Source of the DNA: Pampus argenteus
Taxonomy: Eukaryota > Chordata > Actinopteri > Scombriformes > Stromateidae
Assembly (NCBI GenBank): GCA_036937835.1
Contig: CM072861.1
Span: 7,681,501 to 7,745,500 of the forward strand
Reading direction: 5' to 3'
DNA length: 64,000 nt
In this document: positions 44,048 to 59,239 of the stretch, in pieces
Position numbering within the stretch: position 1 is the first letter of the stretch
How the letters are laid out: every line of letters starts with the position of its first letter
Program-made: the position numbers and the translations under genes
The notes under the pieces: generated by a model
Databases searched by the model: none
Told to the model about the DNA's origin: nothing
The model's input: only the letters and a program-made list of their open reading frames with translations

Positions 44048-47000
44048 TCAGTCTTGGATCTTGAGAATACTCCTCTTCTCCAGATCGTTCATCTCTTTGA
44101 GGATCAGAGCCACGTTGTAGCGAAGATCCTGGAATTTAGACACGGGCACCTGAACGGGGAAACAACAACAAATCACTGGCAATATAGTATATTATTGTGA
44201 TATAATATAGGACTGTGGCTATTATTGAGACTGATTGCTTTTCTTTTTCTTTAAAAAAAAAAAAAGGAATGGGTAATGAGAAAATTGTTAATAAAAAAAA
44301 AAAAAGGGGGGGGGGGGGGGGGGGGGTAGCACTTTGTTCAGTCAGGTCAAGGCCTTGCATTTTCAATAAACGGGTTTCATTTATGGCTCCTGTAATTTAT
44401 GCGACTCTCATTCTTGTGGTTAAGGGTCTATCCTCGAGAGACACTCGTGAGATAAACCCTGAGAAGCACATATCAGGTAAAGATAAGGTCCACCCGTCAA
44501 TAGAATCTCCACATCGGAAGTTGGCTCTCCTAATCCTTTAATTCTACTGTAATCTGATTATGTCAACACTGTGCTAGTCCACCCTCCTGCTTCTGTCCAC
44601 ATTAGCAGGCTACTTTAAAGTCTCTAATGTAGCGTCCACCCTGAAATGATCAGGCAGGTGTGGAGTATGGCGCCCCCTGTCGACTAAAGCATCTTGCTAC
44701 TGTAATTTGGTTAAATGTTAAAAGTTTTCATTCCTTGGTCGAAACGTTCATTATTTCTGTCAAAAGCTTTGTTGATAATTTATCAGAAAGTGTTTTTTAC
44801 TGTTTAAGAGTACATTTGTATTACTCATTTATACATTTTATAATAATATTGTAGTTGTTTCTGTGTTAAACTACAATCTTATGTTTTGCTGAAGTGACAT
44901 GACTATGTTGTTTGCTTATTTGTAAAAAAATATACTCTCCAAATGCACATGTAAGTAAGTTAAGTACTGATTCTAAGTCTGGTTGTAATCAATAAATGTT
45001 ACTTCAATTATTTGTGATCCTGTTATACTACAACTAAAACAAACCCACATTAGCTCACTGGGCGGACAACCAAGTTCCTTCAGGCTCACAGGCTGAACAT
45101 AAACTGAGAATATACACCACTGTTTAAGTTGTATAATGGGAGTGAATTAAAGCCTACTTCTTATAAACATAGCTTGCAAAGCTTGCAAAGCAGGGAACGT
45201 ACTGGAGTCAATAAAAGCTCTGAAACTTTAATTGAAAATGGATGACGCTTTTGAATAGTTTTACGTGGATATGCAGTATGAAAAAACTTAATTACAGAAC
45301 AGAAATCATTTTAGTCCTTTTAAATGCCTCAAATATGGATAGTTTGAGACTTATGTATCTGGGTGAGGAGTATGAAAAGAAACCAGCCTCCTCTCTGTCA
45401 ACTACCACTGAAGTCGATGTGCTTTCAAATAGTCGCTTTACTCTAAGAAAATTATCTCTTTAACTGGATATACTGAGTCTTATGATTGTAGATGCTGATT
45501 AAGACTTAAGGTGTTTGGCACGTTCATTTGCCTACAATACTGAATACATAACTGAAAGTGGAAGGTTTCGACCTACTGCCATGAATTGGGTAAATAATTT
45601 TACTCTGCAAAGAGCCTCTTTGGATTAGAATGTAAAACTGCATGTACAACCAGAAACATGAAGTCAATTGTTTAATTACCTCAAACCGGTGAAAACTTCC
45701 ATCTGACAGTTTCATCTGCATCAGAACAGAGGGCTGCAGGGCTCTGACTAAAGAGCTGAGGAGATAGGAGAGACACACATACTGGTTTCATTATATTATC
45801 TAGTTAGACATTACATTTCTTAACCACGTACTTAACATTCTGTATCAATGAAAGTAATAAAATTGGACAGCGAGAGTTAAGTTATCCGAGTCTTGTCTTT
45901 GATTCTTAGTCCTCCTTTCTTTGGCATTTCTGCACTCCACTCCCCAGAGATCAATTATCAATTGAATAGTGTCTGTTAATAGAGTTTGAGTTTCTTTGGG
46001 GAGCGCTTTTCTCTGTTCAGCCAGAGTGATTATTGCTGCTTTATTAATACCAACTTCTTGTCTAGTCCAAACAAATTTCCAACATGAAACACTTCACATC
46101 CTGAAATCCAGGAATCCAGGAAAAACAAACACCTTTTCTCTCCTTACTTATCTTACCTTGTAGAAATGGCAACATCCACTCTCCATTTAAATTCATCTAT
46201 CGTGGGCAGGTGGGGATCATTCTGGGATGTCGCTGCGTCTAGAATTGCACGACTGCAAACACAAAGAGGTGTGACACAGGAGTGATACTGTCTCCATGAA
46301 GGGATGTAACAGCATCAGTGTTAATGCACAAAGCCTCTGTAACTGACACAATTCGTGCTGGTAAGGTAATACAAGACTGAGAGTAAACTAGGTTATAAAT
46401 GATTTAACATACCGATTTCCAAAAACCACACTGGAGAAATCTGTGATAAAGTCTTCCGGTATCCTAACGAAAAAAACAAAAAGCACCAATTCAATATTCG
46501 GTGTTGTGCAAGAAATAAACGCACGAGTGATAATAAATCATCTTTACCTTAGTTCTCTAAGATCTTCTTTGAAGGCCTGAACAGGAACGCAAACAAAATG
46601 TTATTAGTTATTCTACTTGAGATTTTTATAATTCAAAATGTTTAATTCCATGTTCATGAAGAGCGAGCAATCAATATTTGTTGCCCTCAGTTCACATTGA
46701 CGTTGGGCAGAGAACGCTGTGATTTACATGAGGTCACCAAACATAACGCATATAATTAAAAATTATATTGAAAATTAAGAAAATTTCCATACTGAATACT
46801 GATAGTATGAACTATATACTTCTAGTATAATGTACTGTCGATCAAATTCAATTAAAATGGCAGAGAGTAAATATAGTGTGTCAAAAAAAAGTAATTAGGG
46901 AATGATTTCAAACACAGCCTGAGACAGTGAGCCAACGTGGACAATACCAGGACCCTAAGACTGAGGCAGCATGAATTAACATCATTATTCTTTATTATTT

Positions 47001-48286
47001 ACACTTGTGCTTTTCTTACTGTGAAATGTCAATACGTCTTCGTGAAATTACACAAATAAATAAATAAAAATCACTTAAATCACTCCGTTTAGAGATCCTA
47101 TGACAGTGAGTCGTGGGAATGAAAAACCTGAATAAATGCCTCAGTTACTACTGTTATGGCGCTTTTCCTGCTGAGACATCAAACTATCTGTCAGTTGAAT
47201 GGGATAAAGCTGTTTCATAAAAAAAAGTGAAAAATCAGAATTTTGTGTAAACATGTTCCAGTTTATAACTGGAGTTATAATGATTAATACCAGCTCACCT
47301 CCTGTTTAAGTGATGACGTAGGGATGCGGATGGCCTCAGACAGCACCCTGTACATCCCAGCTACGATGTGACCGAGCCTCTCCTGAGGGATGACACTGCT
47401 CTCTGCTATCGACTTCATCACCTCTCTGCAGTCCTTCCCCTCCAGGCTGCTGACCACGGCTGTAGGCAGAAGAATTCACAGACACATTCATCAACTTATT
47501 GAATGACTTCACCTGCATATCCTTGTTTAAAGTTACAGGAACTGGATTTTATCACAGTATGCACTAGACAGGGACACTGAGCAGATTGCCAAGAATTTTT
47601 CACCACTTACGCTTGTGAACAAGTGTTAGATACCATAGCAAAAGCCTTAACATAAACCTCTATTTCACTTATGAAAACAGAAAAAGGTGCAATTCACTGT
47701 TTTTTTCTCTCTCCATCAATGAGAAATTAGTTTAATGAGACTCCATTAAACTCATTGAAACACAGGTTCATATTTGTGAAACGTTTACTTTGCTTATGAA
47801 AACAGAAAAACTTGTCAAATCTGGACTGTATTATTATTATTATTATCAAGATATGACTACGTGATTTTGATCTGGACCTGGTCTAATGTCTGGAGGGTAG
47901 AGGGAAAGTAATGAAACCTTTTTCATAATAATAGTTTCACAAATCTGAAAGTGATTTTAAACAGCGTTAAGGCTTTTGCTAAATATCAATATTTATGTTT
48001 CCCGGAACTTCCCCCTCAATTTTTCTCTTAACCCTGAATCAGAAGATAACTTCAGCGTCGTTAACAACATGTACTTACACTGCACAGGTCGTATTAGACA
48101 CATTTAAATATTTAATTGAATATTATGCTGTCGGTTTTAGAGAAACAGGGACACCTTTCATGTACCTTTCAGTATTTTCCTGAACATCTCTTGGTCCACA
48201 TCTTTCAGGTTTTTCGACATCGCTTCGACTTCTGGTGGTATCCTGCCTCCCAAAAAGCTGGAGTCCTTTGCGTGGCTCAAAGCCAT
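44048..48286 (-). CDS. commd5: COMM domain-containing protein 5 (211 aa, 7 exons)
   Basis: Exons in transcript order: 48166-48286, 47299-47459, 46548-46576, 46413-46463, 46157-46252, 45680-45755, 44048-44149 (636 nt with stop, phases agree). The N-terminal helical domain includes SFLGGRIPPEVEAMSKNL and AVVSSLEGKDCREVMKSI. The COMM domain covers about residues 141-205, with FKWRVDVAISTS, RALQPSVLMQMKLSDGS, FHRFEV and FQDLRYNVALILKEM. The 224-residue human COMMD5 shows the same blocks. COMMD proteins form the Commander complex with CCDC22/CCDC93 and retriever, acting in endosomal recycling and in control of cullin ligases and NF-kB. Exon 3 is only 29 nt. The gene is head to head with fam199x. 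Confidence 0.92.
44293..44326 (+). repeat. A13-G21 homopolymer junction in the last commd5 intron
   Basis: Thirteen A (44293-44305) directly followed by twenty-one G (44306-44326), with another A13 at 44253-44265. In the commd5 transcript this becomes C21U13, close to the last exon. A run of this length is prone to slippage and assembly error. Confidence 0.9.
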
Positions 48287-48299
48287 GGCTAACCATTCA

Positions 48300-48480
48300 A
48301 TAATATGCACAGATACAAAGATAGAGAAACTATAAACGTTAGAACAAGTTTTTGAGTTGTCTTTTTCTCTTCGTTTTCTGTTTACGTGACAGCTTCCGCC
48401 TCTGCGTCACATGACACTGGTCTCGCTCCCGGGAGTCTCGCGATAACAGCTGAGATTATCGGTGTGGGAAAGAAAGGATT
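48300..48480. promoter_or_regulatory. Bidirectional promoter of commd5 (minus) and fam199x (plus)
   Basis: Between the two divergent genes lies a short block with several CpGs: GCGTCACATGAC (E-box-like), CTCCCGGGAG (palindrome) and TCTCGCGA at 48436-48443. TCTCGCGA is close to the TCTCGCGAGA element common in TATA-less housekeeping promoters. No TATA box is visible. Shared use is inferred from the arrangement. Confidence 0.6.
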
Positions 48481-48525
48481 TGCAAATGGAGGTGGTAGAA
48501 ACAGTTACTCTTTGAACCACAAAAG
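48444..48525 (+). other. Probable non-coding first exon of fam199x
   Basis: Ends at ACCACAAAAG with donor GTGGGT at 48526. The coding part starts 1.7 kb downstream in an exon whose acceptor is at 50228-50229, so an untranslated first exon is needed. The 5' boundary is a guess. Confidence 0.35.
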
Positions 48526-49261
48526 GTGGGTGTTTTTATGTACAACTCTGTAATTTAACACTTTATAACGCGTTTAATGCGTCCAGAGTCATTACTGTGG
48601 ACGAGAACCTTTTTATTTCGTTTTTTTGTGGTTTTGTAAACGCTACGTGGACATTTGGAGCATTAGCAAGCAGCTAACGATGCTAGCTAGCGCTGTGTGT
48701 TAATAACACAATCTGTTTACCAAACATTACAACTTACATGAAGTGTATACAACCTGTTATGTCTCATATGATAATGGATTAGCATTTAGCTATTATTTTC
48801 TGTACGACGGAAGATTTGCAGTGTAGCTTCACTTGTTAAGAAAAACAACAATTAAGGTGTGTGTTAGAATACGAGACGTCTAGTGTCAGTAATTAACTAT
48901 AGCAGTTGAAACATACAGTATAACTAGTGTAATAAGCTGGATTTGTCCCCTATCTTCATTATATTACCAAAGACGCAATTAGCCATGAATGCACATTTTC
49001 TCACTACTCTGATTCATTATAGTACATATATAATTACTGCACACTGTATAATACATATTATTCTGTTGTGTGTGTGCTGGACGCTGCTGCTGTCACACTT
49101 AAATTTAACTCTTTCTTAATCTTGTTATTTGTAGCTCAGTTCATGTTTTGCTTGGTGAGTGATTGTGATATTAAATACAGTGAAATCCTTGTACACGTCA
49201 GTTACTCTAAAATATACAAAGTCATCTTTTCTTTTTTAGTTTTTCGTGTCTTTAATTGATT

Positions 49262-49365
49262 GTCATTTTTGGACATTTTATAGAACCAAACAACTAATTG
49301 ATTAATTGAGAAAATAATAAAAAATGTTAATTGATCGTGATCGCTAGCAGTCAGCCCTACATATT
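49262..49365 (-). repeat. AATCGATTA-type dispersed repeat, start of a copy in reverse
   Basis: CATTTTATAGAACCAAACAACTAATTGATTAATTGAG up to AGCAGTCAGCCCTACA is the inverse of the start seen at 38146. In the first intron of fam199x. Confidence 0.55.
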
Positions 49366-49439
49366 ATAACCTAATCATTTTTTTGTATTTGTAACACTCT
49401 GCATACCTACCTAAAGTAAAAAATAATGTAATACGTGCA

Positions 49440-49830
49440 AACAATAAATGAAAAATTGTCTCAAAATTATGAGGAAAAGACAGGAGGCAGAGATGAAGAT
49501 GCTGAGGTTCTCTTTGGGAGTAATTAGGATGGATAGGATCAGGAATATGTACATCAGAGGCACAGCACATGGTAGAGGGTTTGGAGATAAAGTCAGAGAG
49601 GCCAGACTGAGATGGTTCAGAGGAGAGATAGTGAATATATTGGTAGAAGGATGCTGAGTTTTAAACTGCCAGGCAGGAGGTTTAGAGGAAGACCAAAGAT
49701 GAGATATATGGATGTAGTGAAAGAGGACATGAAGGTAGTTGGTGTGAGAGAAGAAGATACAGAAGACAAGGTTAGATGGAGGCAACTGATTCACTGTGGC
49801 GACCCCTGAAGGAAAAAGAAGTGTCTCTTA
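49440..49830 (+). mobile_element. LINE 3' fragment (reverse transcriptase C-terminal tail)
   Basis: Broken frames encode RQEAEMKMLRFSLGV, RMDRIRNMYIRGTAHG, DKVREARLRWF, LPGRRFRGRPKMRYMDVVKE and RWRQLIHCGDP. I recognise these as the C-terminal tail of a fish RTE-like non-LTR retrotransposon. GCGACCCCTGAAGG and an A-rich end follow. It is 5'-truncated, as expected for target-primed insertion, and frameshifted after WFRGE. It lies in the fam199x 5' intron on the same strand. Confidence 0.65.
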
Positions 49831-50044
49831 AAATTACAGGTTACATTTGGTAAAATCTCAAACGATACTTCCTTAACATTATTATTATTATTATTATTAT
49901 CATTATACAGTATTTATGTTGGCTATAGTAAGACATTGTTTTCACTGTGTATCAGTAAGTATAGAGAAGAAAAAAACATTCTTGACATTTTTAAAACGAC
50001 AGTAGCTACTTAGCGAATGTCTACATTGGTCCATATGCAGTGTT

Positions 50045-50087
50045 GTTTGTTTAAACCATGTATACTGAATACATGGTTTAAACAAAC
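50045..50087. repeat. Perfect 19-bp hairpin in the fam199x 5' intron
   Basis: The 19 bases at 50045-50063 (GTTTGTTTAAACCATGTAT) are exactly complementary in reverse to 50069-50087, with a 5-nt loop ACTGA. This is the longest perfect stem I noticed in the window. Confidence 0.85.
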
Positions 50088-50229
50088 TATGTGGAAGATA
50101 AGAATTGAGTGTGGACATAATCTTCAACACCTGTCCTGTTAAGACAGTGGCCACTGTGTGTTTTCAACACAGCAGCAATCATTGATGCTGTTGTAATTGT
50201 GTGTTGTTACTTCTCCGTTTCTGTCGTAG

Positions 50230-53085
<2,856 letters not shown>

Positions 53086-53630
53086 CACCAGTGAATCAAT
53101 CAGTGCTCCCTCTATGTCTGCTCTCTCACCACCCAGGCACTACCATTGGGCTTATAGATCGCTTAGACAGACCACTGCATGCTTTAGCTTTGGCTAACAT
53201 GCTCATAATGCATTTTGTAAGACTAAAGTGTGATATAAATATTGCTTGCTGATACTAGTGTAACACTGCTAGTGCTAAAAATGATCAATCACTGCTAAGC
53301 TACTTACAGTAATAATGCTGAAACACTGCTAACGCTTTGATATCTACTGACCTCCGTCTAGCCTGCTGCTGCAACAGCCTAGAAGGCTGCAGATGCACAT
53401 AAATAGACAGCTAAATGTAATCAACATGACGATTGCTTATAGATGCTGTGACAGCATATATCCACTGCTACTAATACAGCCACCTCTGGCAGAGAGACAG
53501 AACAGGTACCAGAAGGCAGGGTTTGGCCAAATTATACAGCTGCAGAGAGCAGAAAGGTTATTTCTTCATAACATCACAGTGGAGACTGTGTGCAGGTTGC
53601 CAGTATTTTAGCTAAGTTGCTTAGTTTTTA

Positions 53631-53665
<35 letters not shown>

Positions 53666-55480
53666 GTTAACCAGGCTTAATTTCTTAGTTTAGTGTTTTC
53701 AACCATTTGCTTACAACTGCATGTATCCTCTACAGGGCGGTATCTGCACTGGTCAAACTCTGTTCATCTGTGGCTCTAGTTTAAACTGCCGCAGGTTAGG
53801 TTACTGCAAGAAAGACAGCAGCAGATACATCAAGGCCTACAGACAATATGGCTCAGTAATTTGAACATGACAGAATATGGGGAAAATTAAAAGAAATCAG
53901 AAATCATATTTATGCGGAGAAACCTGACAAATCGCAAATAATCTCAAATAAATGAAAACAACCACAAAATGTGGAAACTGAAGTGAGCTGGGGTCTGTCT
54001 TTCTATCTGCTGAGTGTTGTGGTCCCATTTCACTCTCAAGGCGTAGAGGGAGCACTGAAACGCTGCATGTTTAAACTGTCACCCACACTGTGTGTCCGTG
54101 TGGTTCAGTAACTAACAACTTGCATCATTATTTGCATCCACATGTTAAAAAAATATCTGTGTTGTAAATACATGATAAATAACATATTTACTGCTTTTCC
54201 TTGGTGATAAAAGTTTAATTTTTAAGTTTAATTAGTAGTTTTTTTTCCTCCTATGGGTGTATATACGACAAGGTAGTGAGTTAATTGGTCACCAAAGCTT
54301 AAATGCTGTAAATCGCCACTGGTTGTTTCGAGTCTTATTTTGATGCATTTAGTTGTCGTTCAGTTATGAGTACTTTGAGTTTGGTTGTCAGACATCCTTT
54401 GAACGTCTCGATAGACCGTGATGTTTTGTCGTGTTCTCCTTTTTTTTTTTCCTGATAGCACTCTGACTGTATTTCTGCCTGAGACAGATTCAAATAACCA
54501 GACTTGTCATTTTGAATGACACGTCTGTCATTAACTTCTGGGGAAGTTTCTGAATGAAATGACCACACGTTTCAGGCTTTCGAGGATTGTTTAAGTCTTA
54601 TTGGAGACTTTCACAGATCACATTGTTTCTGTCCACCTACTGTGTGGCTGGGTTGGCTTTGGCGCTAAACTTGAGCTGGTTTACTTAAACATGTGCATCT
54701 GACATTGAGCCATTAACATTCAGATGTACTTTTTGCTCCGTTCTAAAATCTAAAAGTGTTGATGAAACACTAACACCTTGTCTACCTTGTAAAGAAACAC
54801 TTTCCCACAGCTTCTCTGCTGTAACGTGATGCACCACTCGCAGTCCTTTCTGATACTTTATGTACTGAGCTTTGGCTCTCCGTCTCCTGTATAAAGTCGC
54901 TAAGTACAGCAATTATGTTTAAAAGCAGCTTTATGTATTCTGTAGTAATGAATTAGTAAAACTCTATTTTGAAAAATAAGATAATTTTGACAAAAAAAAC
55001 AAGCCACAGTGTGATGCAACAAAGTTATTTGTGCAAATAAGGTACTGTGTATTTGCTGAAAATGAATGGTATTAAACTGATAATACATGATCTAAAAAAA
55101 AGTGAATTAACTTTAACTTTACTTTCCTCTGAGTCATTGTTAGAATTAATTTACACCAGACACCTGTTACCGTCAGCTACAATAACCAACAGTGTTTCTC
55201 CACGTATTAGTTGATGACCTATGTGGAATCTGTATTTGTAGTCTGAGCTGCAATTCTGCTGCAGAGTTTTTTGCAGCTGGTGTTAACTGACAAGTGTAAA
55301 TGTTAATTGTGTTAGCACTGAGATTGTATACCACAGATGCTGTGTTAATGCTGCTGAACACAGTCCACTCATGTAAAGCTGCCACGTCAGCCTGTGGAAT
55401 AGACTGTGTCTGTGTACGGTCCACTCAATGGTTCAGATGCATTGCAAGCTTGACAAATAAACTTACATTGTTGCATCCTA
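53086..55480 (+). other. Long 3' untranslated region of fam199x
   Basis: Runs from the stop codon to AATAAA at 55456-55461, which is followed by a GT/T-rich stretch (TTGTTCTTGTC), a good poly(A) context. It contains (ATT)11 at 53632-53665 and no other gene. A UTR of about 2.4 kb is plausible for this conserved gene, but shorter forms may exist. Confidence 0.5.
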
Positions 55481-55642
55481 TTGTTCTTGTCTTTTGAATT
55501 TCTTCATATGTGTGTGTTATTTTGTCGTATGCTAACACCGCAGTGAACAAAAGTGTGAGTGTCAGACTATCTGCAAAGAAATATGCATGTGTTCCCAAAC
55601 CAGCACCAAAATTATATCTGCACAATAGTTACTGATGTCTGA

Positions 55643-58600
55643 TGCCATTAGGAGGATGTTTGTAACTTTAACTAGTGCGGTCCCTGTGCTATGATTTACT
55701 CTAAATCCTGACTGAAACTCCTCAAATAAGCTGTTTGTCTGGAGAAAATCACATAGTTGATTGGCTACGGCTTTCTCAAGTACCTTAGAGAGGAATGAAA
55801 GATATGGTTTGATATGGGCCTGTAGTTGGCTAAAACCTCTTGATCTAGAGTTGGCTTTTTAAGAAGAGGCTTAATCACAGCTATTTTAAAGGACTGTGGT
55901 ACATATCCTGATAATAAAGACAGATTAATCATATTCAATAAGGAAGGGCTAACTAAAGGTAATACATCTTTAAGCAGCCTGGTTGGGATGGGGTCTAAGA
56001 GACAGGTTGACGGCTTAGATGAAGAAATTATTGTAGTTATTTGTTGAACGTCGACGGGAGAAAAAGCAGTCTAAATATAGTCAGGTTTTATAGTTATTTC
56101 CAAACTTGATGTATCTGAAATCAGATGAGTGCCTGTTGAGGGCAAAAGGTGATGAATTTTGTCTCTAATATTTAGAATTTTTTCATTAAAGAAGCTCATG
56201 AAGTCATTACTAGTTAGGCTTAAAGGAATAGATGACTCAATAGAGCTGTGGTTCTCTGTTAGCATGGCTACAGTGCTGAAGAGAAACCTGGGGTTGTTCT
56301 TATTTTCCTCAATTAATGAGGAATAATAGGCTGTTCTGGCATTACGCAGAGCCTTCCTATAAATTGCAAGATTATCTTGCCAGGCTAGGTGAGATTCTTC
56401 CAGTTTAGAGGCACGCCATTTACGTTCAGATTTACGTGCCTCTTGTTTTAATTTGTGAGTGTGCTGGCTATACCATGGTGCTAACCTCCTCTGTTTTATT
56501 GTCTTCTTTTTCAGAGGTGCAATAGAGTCAAGAGTTGTCTGTAATGACTCTGTAGTATTACTAACGAGCTGATCTATGTGTGAGGGGCTACAGGAAGCTG
56601 CTAAGTCCTCTGTAACATTAAGACATGGCATTTAATTTAATACTGTAGAAATCGTTTCCTTAAATTTGGCTACAGCACTCTCAGATAAACATCTGCTGTA
56701 GGAGTTTCTGAAAAAAGGCTTAAAGTCCAGTAGTATGAACTCAAAGGTTATTAAATAATGGTCAGATAGAATAGGATTATGTGGAAAGACTATTAGATGA
56801 TCAATTTCAATGCCATATGAGAGTACAAGGTCAAGAGTGTGGTTCAGACAATGAGTCGGTGTCACACCGGGGTGATGTCAAGCTGGGGTTTTTGTTATGT
56901 CTTGTCATTTCCTGTTTTATTTTGAAAGTTAACTCTCCTCTCGTTTCAGGTCACTTGCCCTTCCTCATGTGTCACCAGTCTGATTGTCTGCCCCGCCGAT
57001 GATTGTTTCCACCTGTTCCCCATTTCCTTTGTGTGTGTATATATAGTCTGTGTTTCCCATTGTCCCGTGCCGAAGTGTCTTCGTACGTTCTGTCGTTGCA
57101 CCCAAGCCTTCTTGTCTGCCATAGCCACAGTGATCGTGTGAGTTTATGTACTTCATTGATGAAGAAATTTTCTGTTGATACTTTTACTGCCATAGTCCTA
57201 GTGATATTTTCTGTTACTTTATAGTCTTTAGTAATTTTCTTAGTCACAGTGATTCTCCTCGTTAAAGAGTGATTTTGATTTTGTTAGTTGGTTTTTCCTC
57301 CATAGGAGTGATTTTTATTTTTTTTTTATTTTTTTTGTTATAACAATAAAAGTTTTGTCCAAACCTGCCTTTTTCTGCATCTGAGTCTGCCGCTTTGTTC
57401 TGAGCCTGACAGTCGGTTTGTTTACACTCTGACAGAAGCCAATTGAGTCTAACAAAGAGATAAATGCAGTACTAAGACTATCACTGTGGTTGTCGACATG
57501 AATATTAAAATCACCTACAATAATTACTTTATCTGTTTTAACGACCAAGCCTGATGCAAATAAAAATTCAGAATAAGGACCTGGAGCTCGATATAATATT
57601 GGCTGTACTGTTTTCCAGGTTGGGTGAGTCAGGCTAAGAACGAGACTTTCAAATGAATTATAATTTAGTTTAGGTTTAGGATTAATGAGTAAACTTGAGT
57701 CAAATATGGCTCCAACTCCACCACCTCGACCAGTACTTCGAGGAATATGAGTATTACAATGACTGGGGGGAGTGGATTTATTAAAACTAACATTCATCCT
57801 CCTGCAACCAGGTTTCAGTGAGGCAGAATAAATCAATATCAGTCAGATATTAATTGACTAAAACGGCTTTAGAGGACAAGGACCTAATATTCAGGAGTCC
57901 ACATTTAATTATCTTGTTTTGGACTCTTGGAGATGTTGATTTAATTTTTATTAAGTTTTTACTAATAAACTTGACCATGTTTTTCGATATAAGAGCTGCT
58001 TCATCCAAAGTGGGATGGATGCCATCTCTCCTAATCAGACCAGGTTTTCCCCAGAAAGCTGTCCAATTATCCATGAAGCCCACATCATTATCTGGACACC
58101 ACCTCGACAGCCAGCGGTGAAATGACGACATGCGGCTATACATGTCATCACTGGTTACATTGGGTAGGGGTCCAGAGAAAATTACGGAGTCCGACATTGT
58201 TTTGACATATTCACACACCGATGACACATTAATTTTAGTAACCGATTGACGTAACCGGGTGTCATTACCACCGACGTGAATAATAATCTTATTATATTTC
58301 CTCTTATCTTTAGCCAGCAGTTTCAAATTAGATTCAATGTCGCCCGCTCTGGCCCCCGGGATGCATTAAACTATGGTCCTTGGTGTCGCTAACTTCACGT
58401 TTCTTAAAATTGAGCTGCCAATGACCAGAGTTGGCCTCTCAGCGGGTGTGTCGCTGAGTGGGGAAAATCGGTTACAGACGTGTAGTGGTTGGTGGTGTAC
58501 CGTAGGCTTCTGTTTGGGGCTATGCCTCCTTCGAACAGTCACCCAGCCTCCCGGCTGCTCGGGAACTACCGGGGGACGGCTAGCTACAGCTGCCTTAGGT

Positions 58601-59065
58601 GGTACCGCACCAGCTACAGGGGACTTGCTAACTATAGCAGCTACTGATTTTTCGGTGCTGCGGTACTATGTCTTCAAGTCGCTAAGCCTCGCCTCCAGAG
58701 CTACAAATAAATTACATTTAATACATTTACCATGTTCACTAAAGGAGGACGAGGAGTAACTAAACATCTGACACACAGGGCAGAAGAGAGGAGAAGAGAG
58801 AGTGGGAGAGGAGAGAGAAGCCATTTTTAGCTAGGCTAGCTAGTGAGACAAACAACGAACTGATGAAAACTATCGAAGTGTGGTTGCTAAAGTTAAGAGA
58901 CCTGTCCGTGTACAAACAGAACAAGTCTATGTGGTGGTGCAACGTTGTAAAGACACTCGCCAATGTAAAGGAATATATGACAATCTGACTGGGTGAGCAG
59001 AACAGAGAGCACCGTGTCAGTAACACCAGTAACCGGATTATATGGTCCAGAAAGTCCTCCAACCA
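55643..59065 (-). mobile_element. L2/CR1-like LINE, 5' end intact, 3' half of reverse transcriptase missing
   Basis: In transcript direction: 5' leader from about 59060; an ATG at 58824 with a Ser/Pro-rich start; then a Cys-containing segment (EHGKCIKCNLFVALEARLS); a hydrolase-like (SGNH/esterase-type) domain with [25 protein letters not shown] and [13 protein letters not shown]; an endonuclease with VGDFNIHV and ILSDHYLITFEF; a linker with KKTIKQRRLAPWY; and the start of the reverse transcriptase (STCLLDPIPTRLLKDVLP, IAVIKPLLKKPTLD, ANYRPIS). The homology stops at about 55643, before the catalytic Asp motifs. Stops and frameshifts are frequent, so it is inactive. It is interrupted by the solo LTR at 56860-57411 and abuts the end of fam199x. 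Confidence 0.8.
56860..57411 (+). mobile_element. Solo LTR (552 bp) nested in the LINE, 5-bp target duplication
   Basis: Starts TGTCACACCGG and ends GAGCCTGACA, giving TG...CA termini with a short inverted TGTCA/TGACA. It is flanked by GTCGG at 56855-56859 and again at 57412-57416. It splits the endonuclease coding region of the LINE exactly between NKPT and the following HCLNHTLDLVL part. Internally, TATATATAG lies near 57038-57046 and AATAAA near 57344, so promoter and poly(A) signals read on the plus strand. No internal retroelement genes remain, as expected after LTR-LTR recombination. A 5-bp duplication fits Gypsy/Copia-type integrases; the family is not named. Confidence 0.85.
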
Positions 59066-59239
59066 TTTATTTAAATTAGAACATACACAAGTCTTGCTCC
59101 CATTTCGAGTCAGAATGTTGCTACTGGGGGAAGAAGGAACAAGGATTCATTAAAATAATTAAAGTATTGTTCTCCACAATTTGACCTTAGTCTAGTTAGA
59201 AATAGAGAGAATATACTCTTTATTTCCAACATTCATTTT

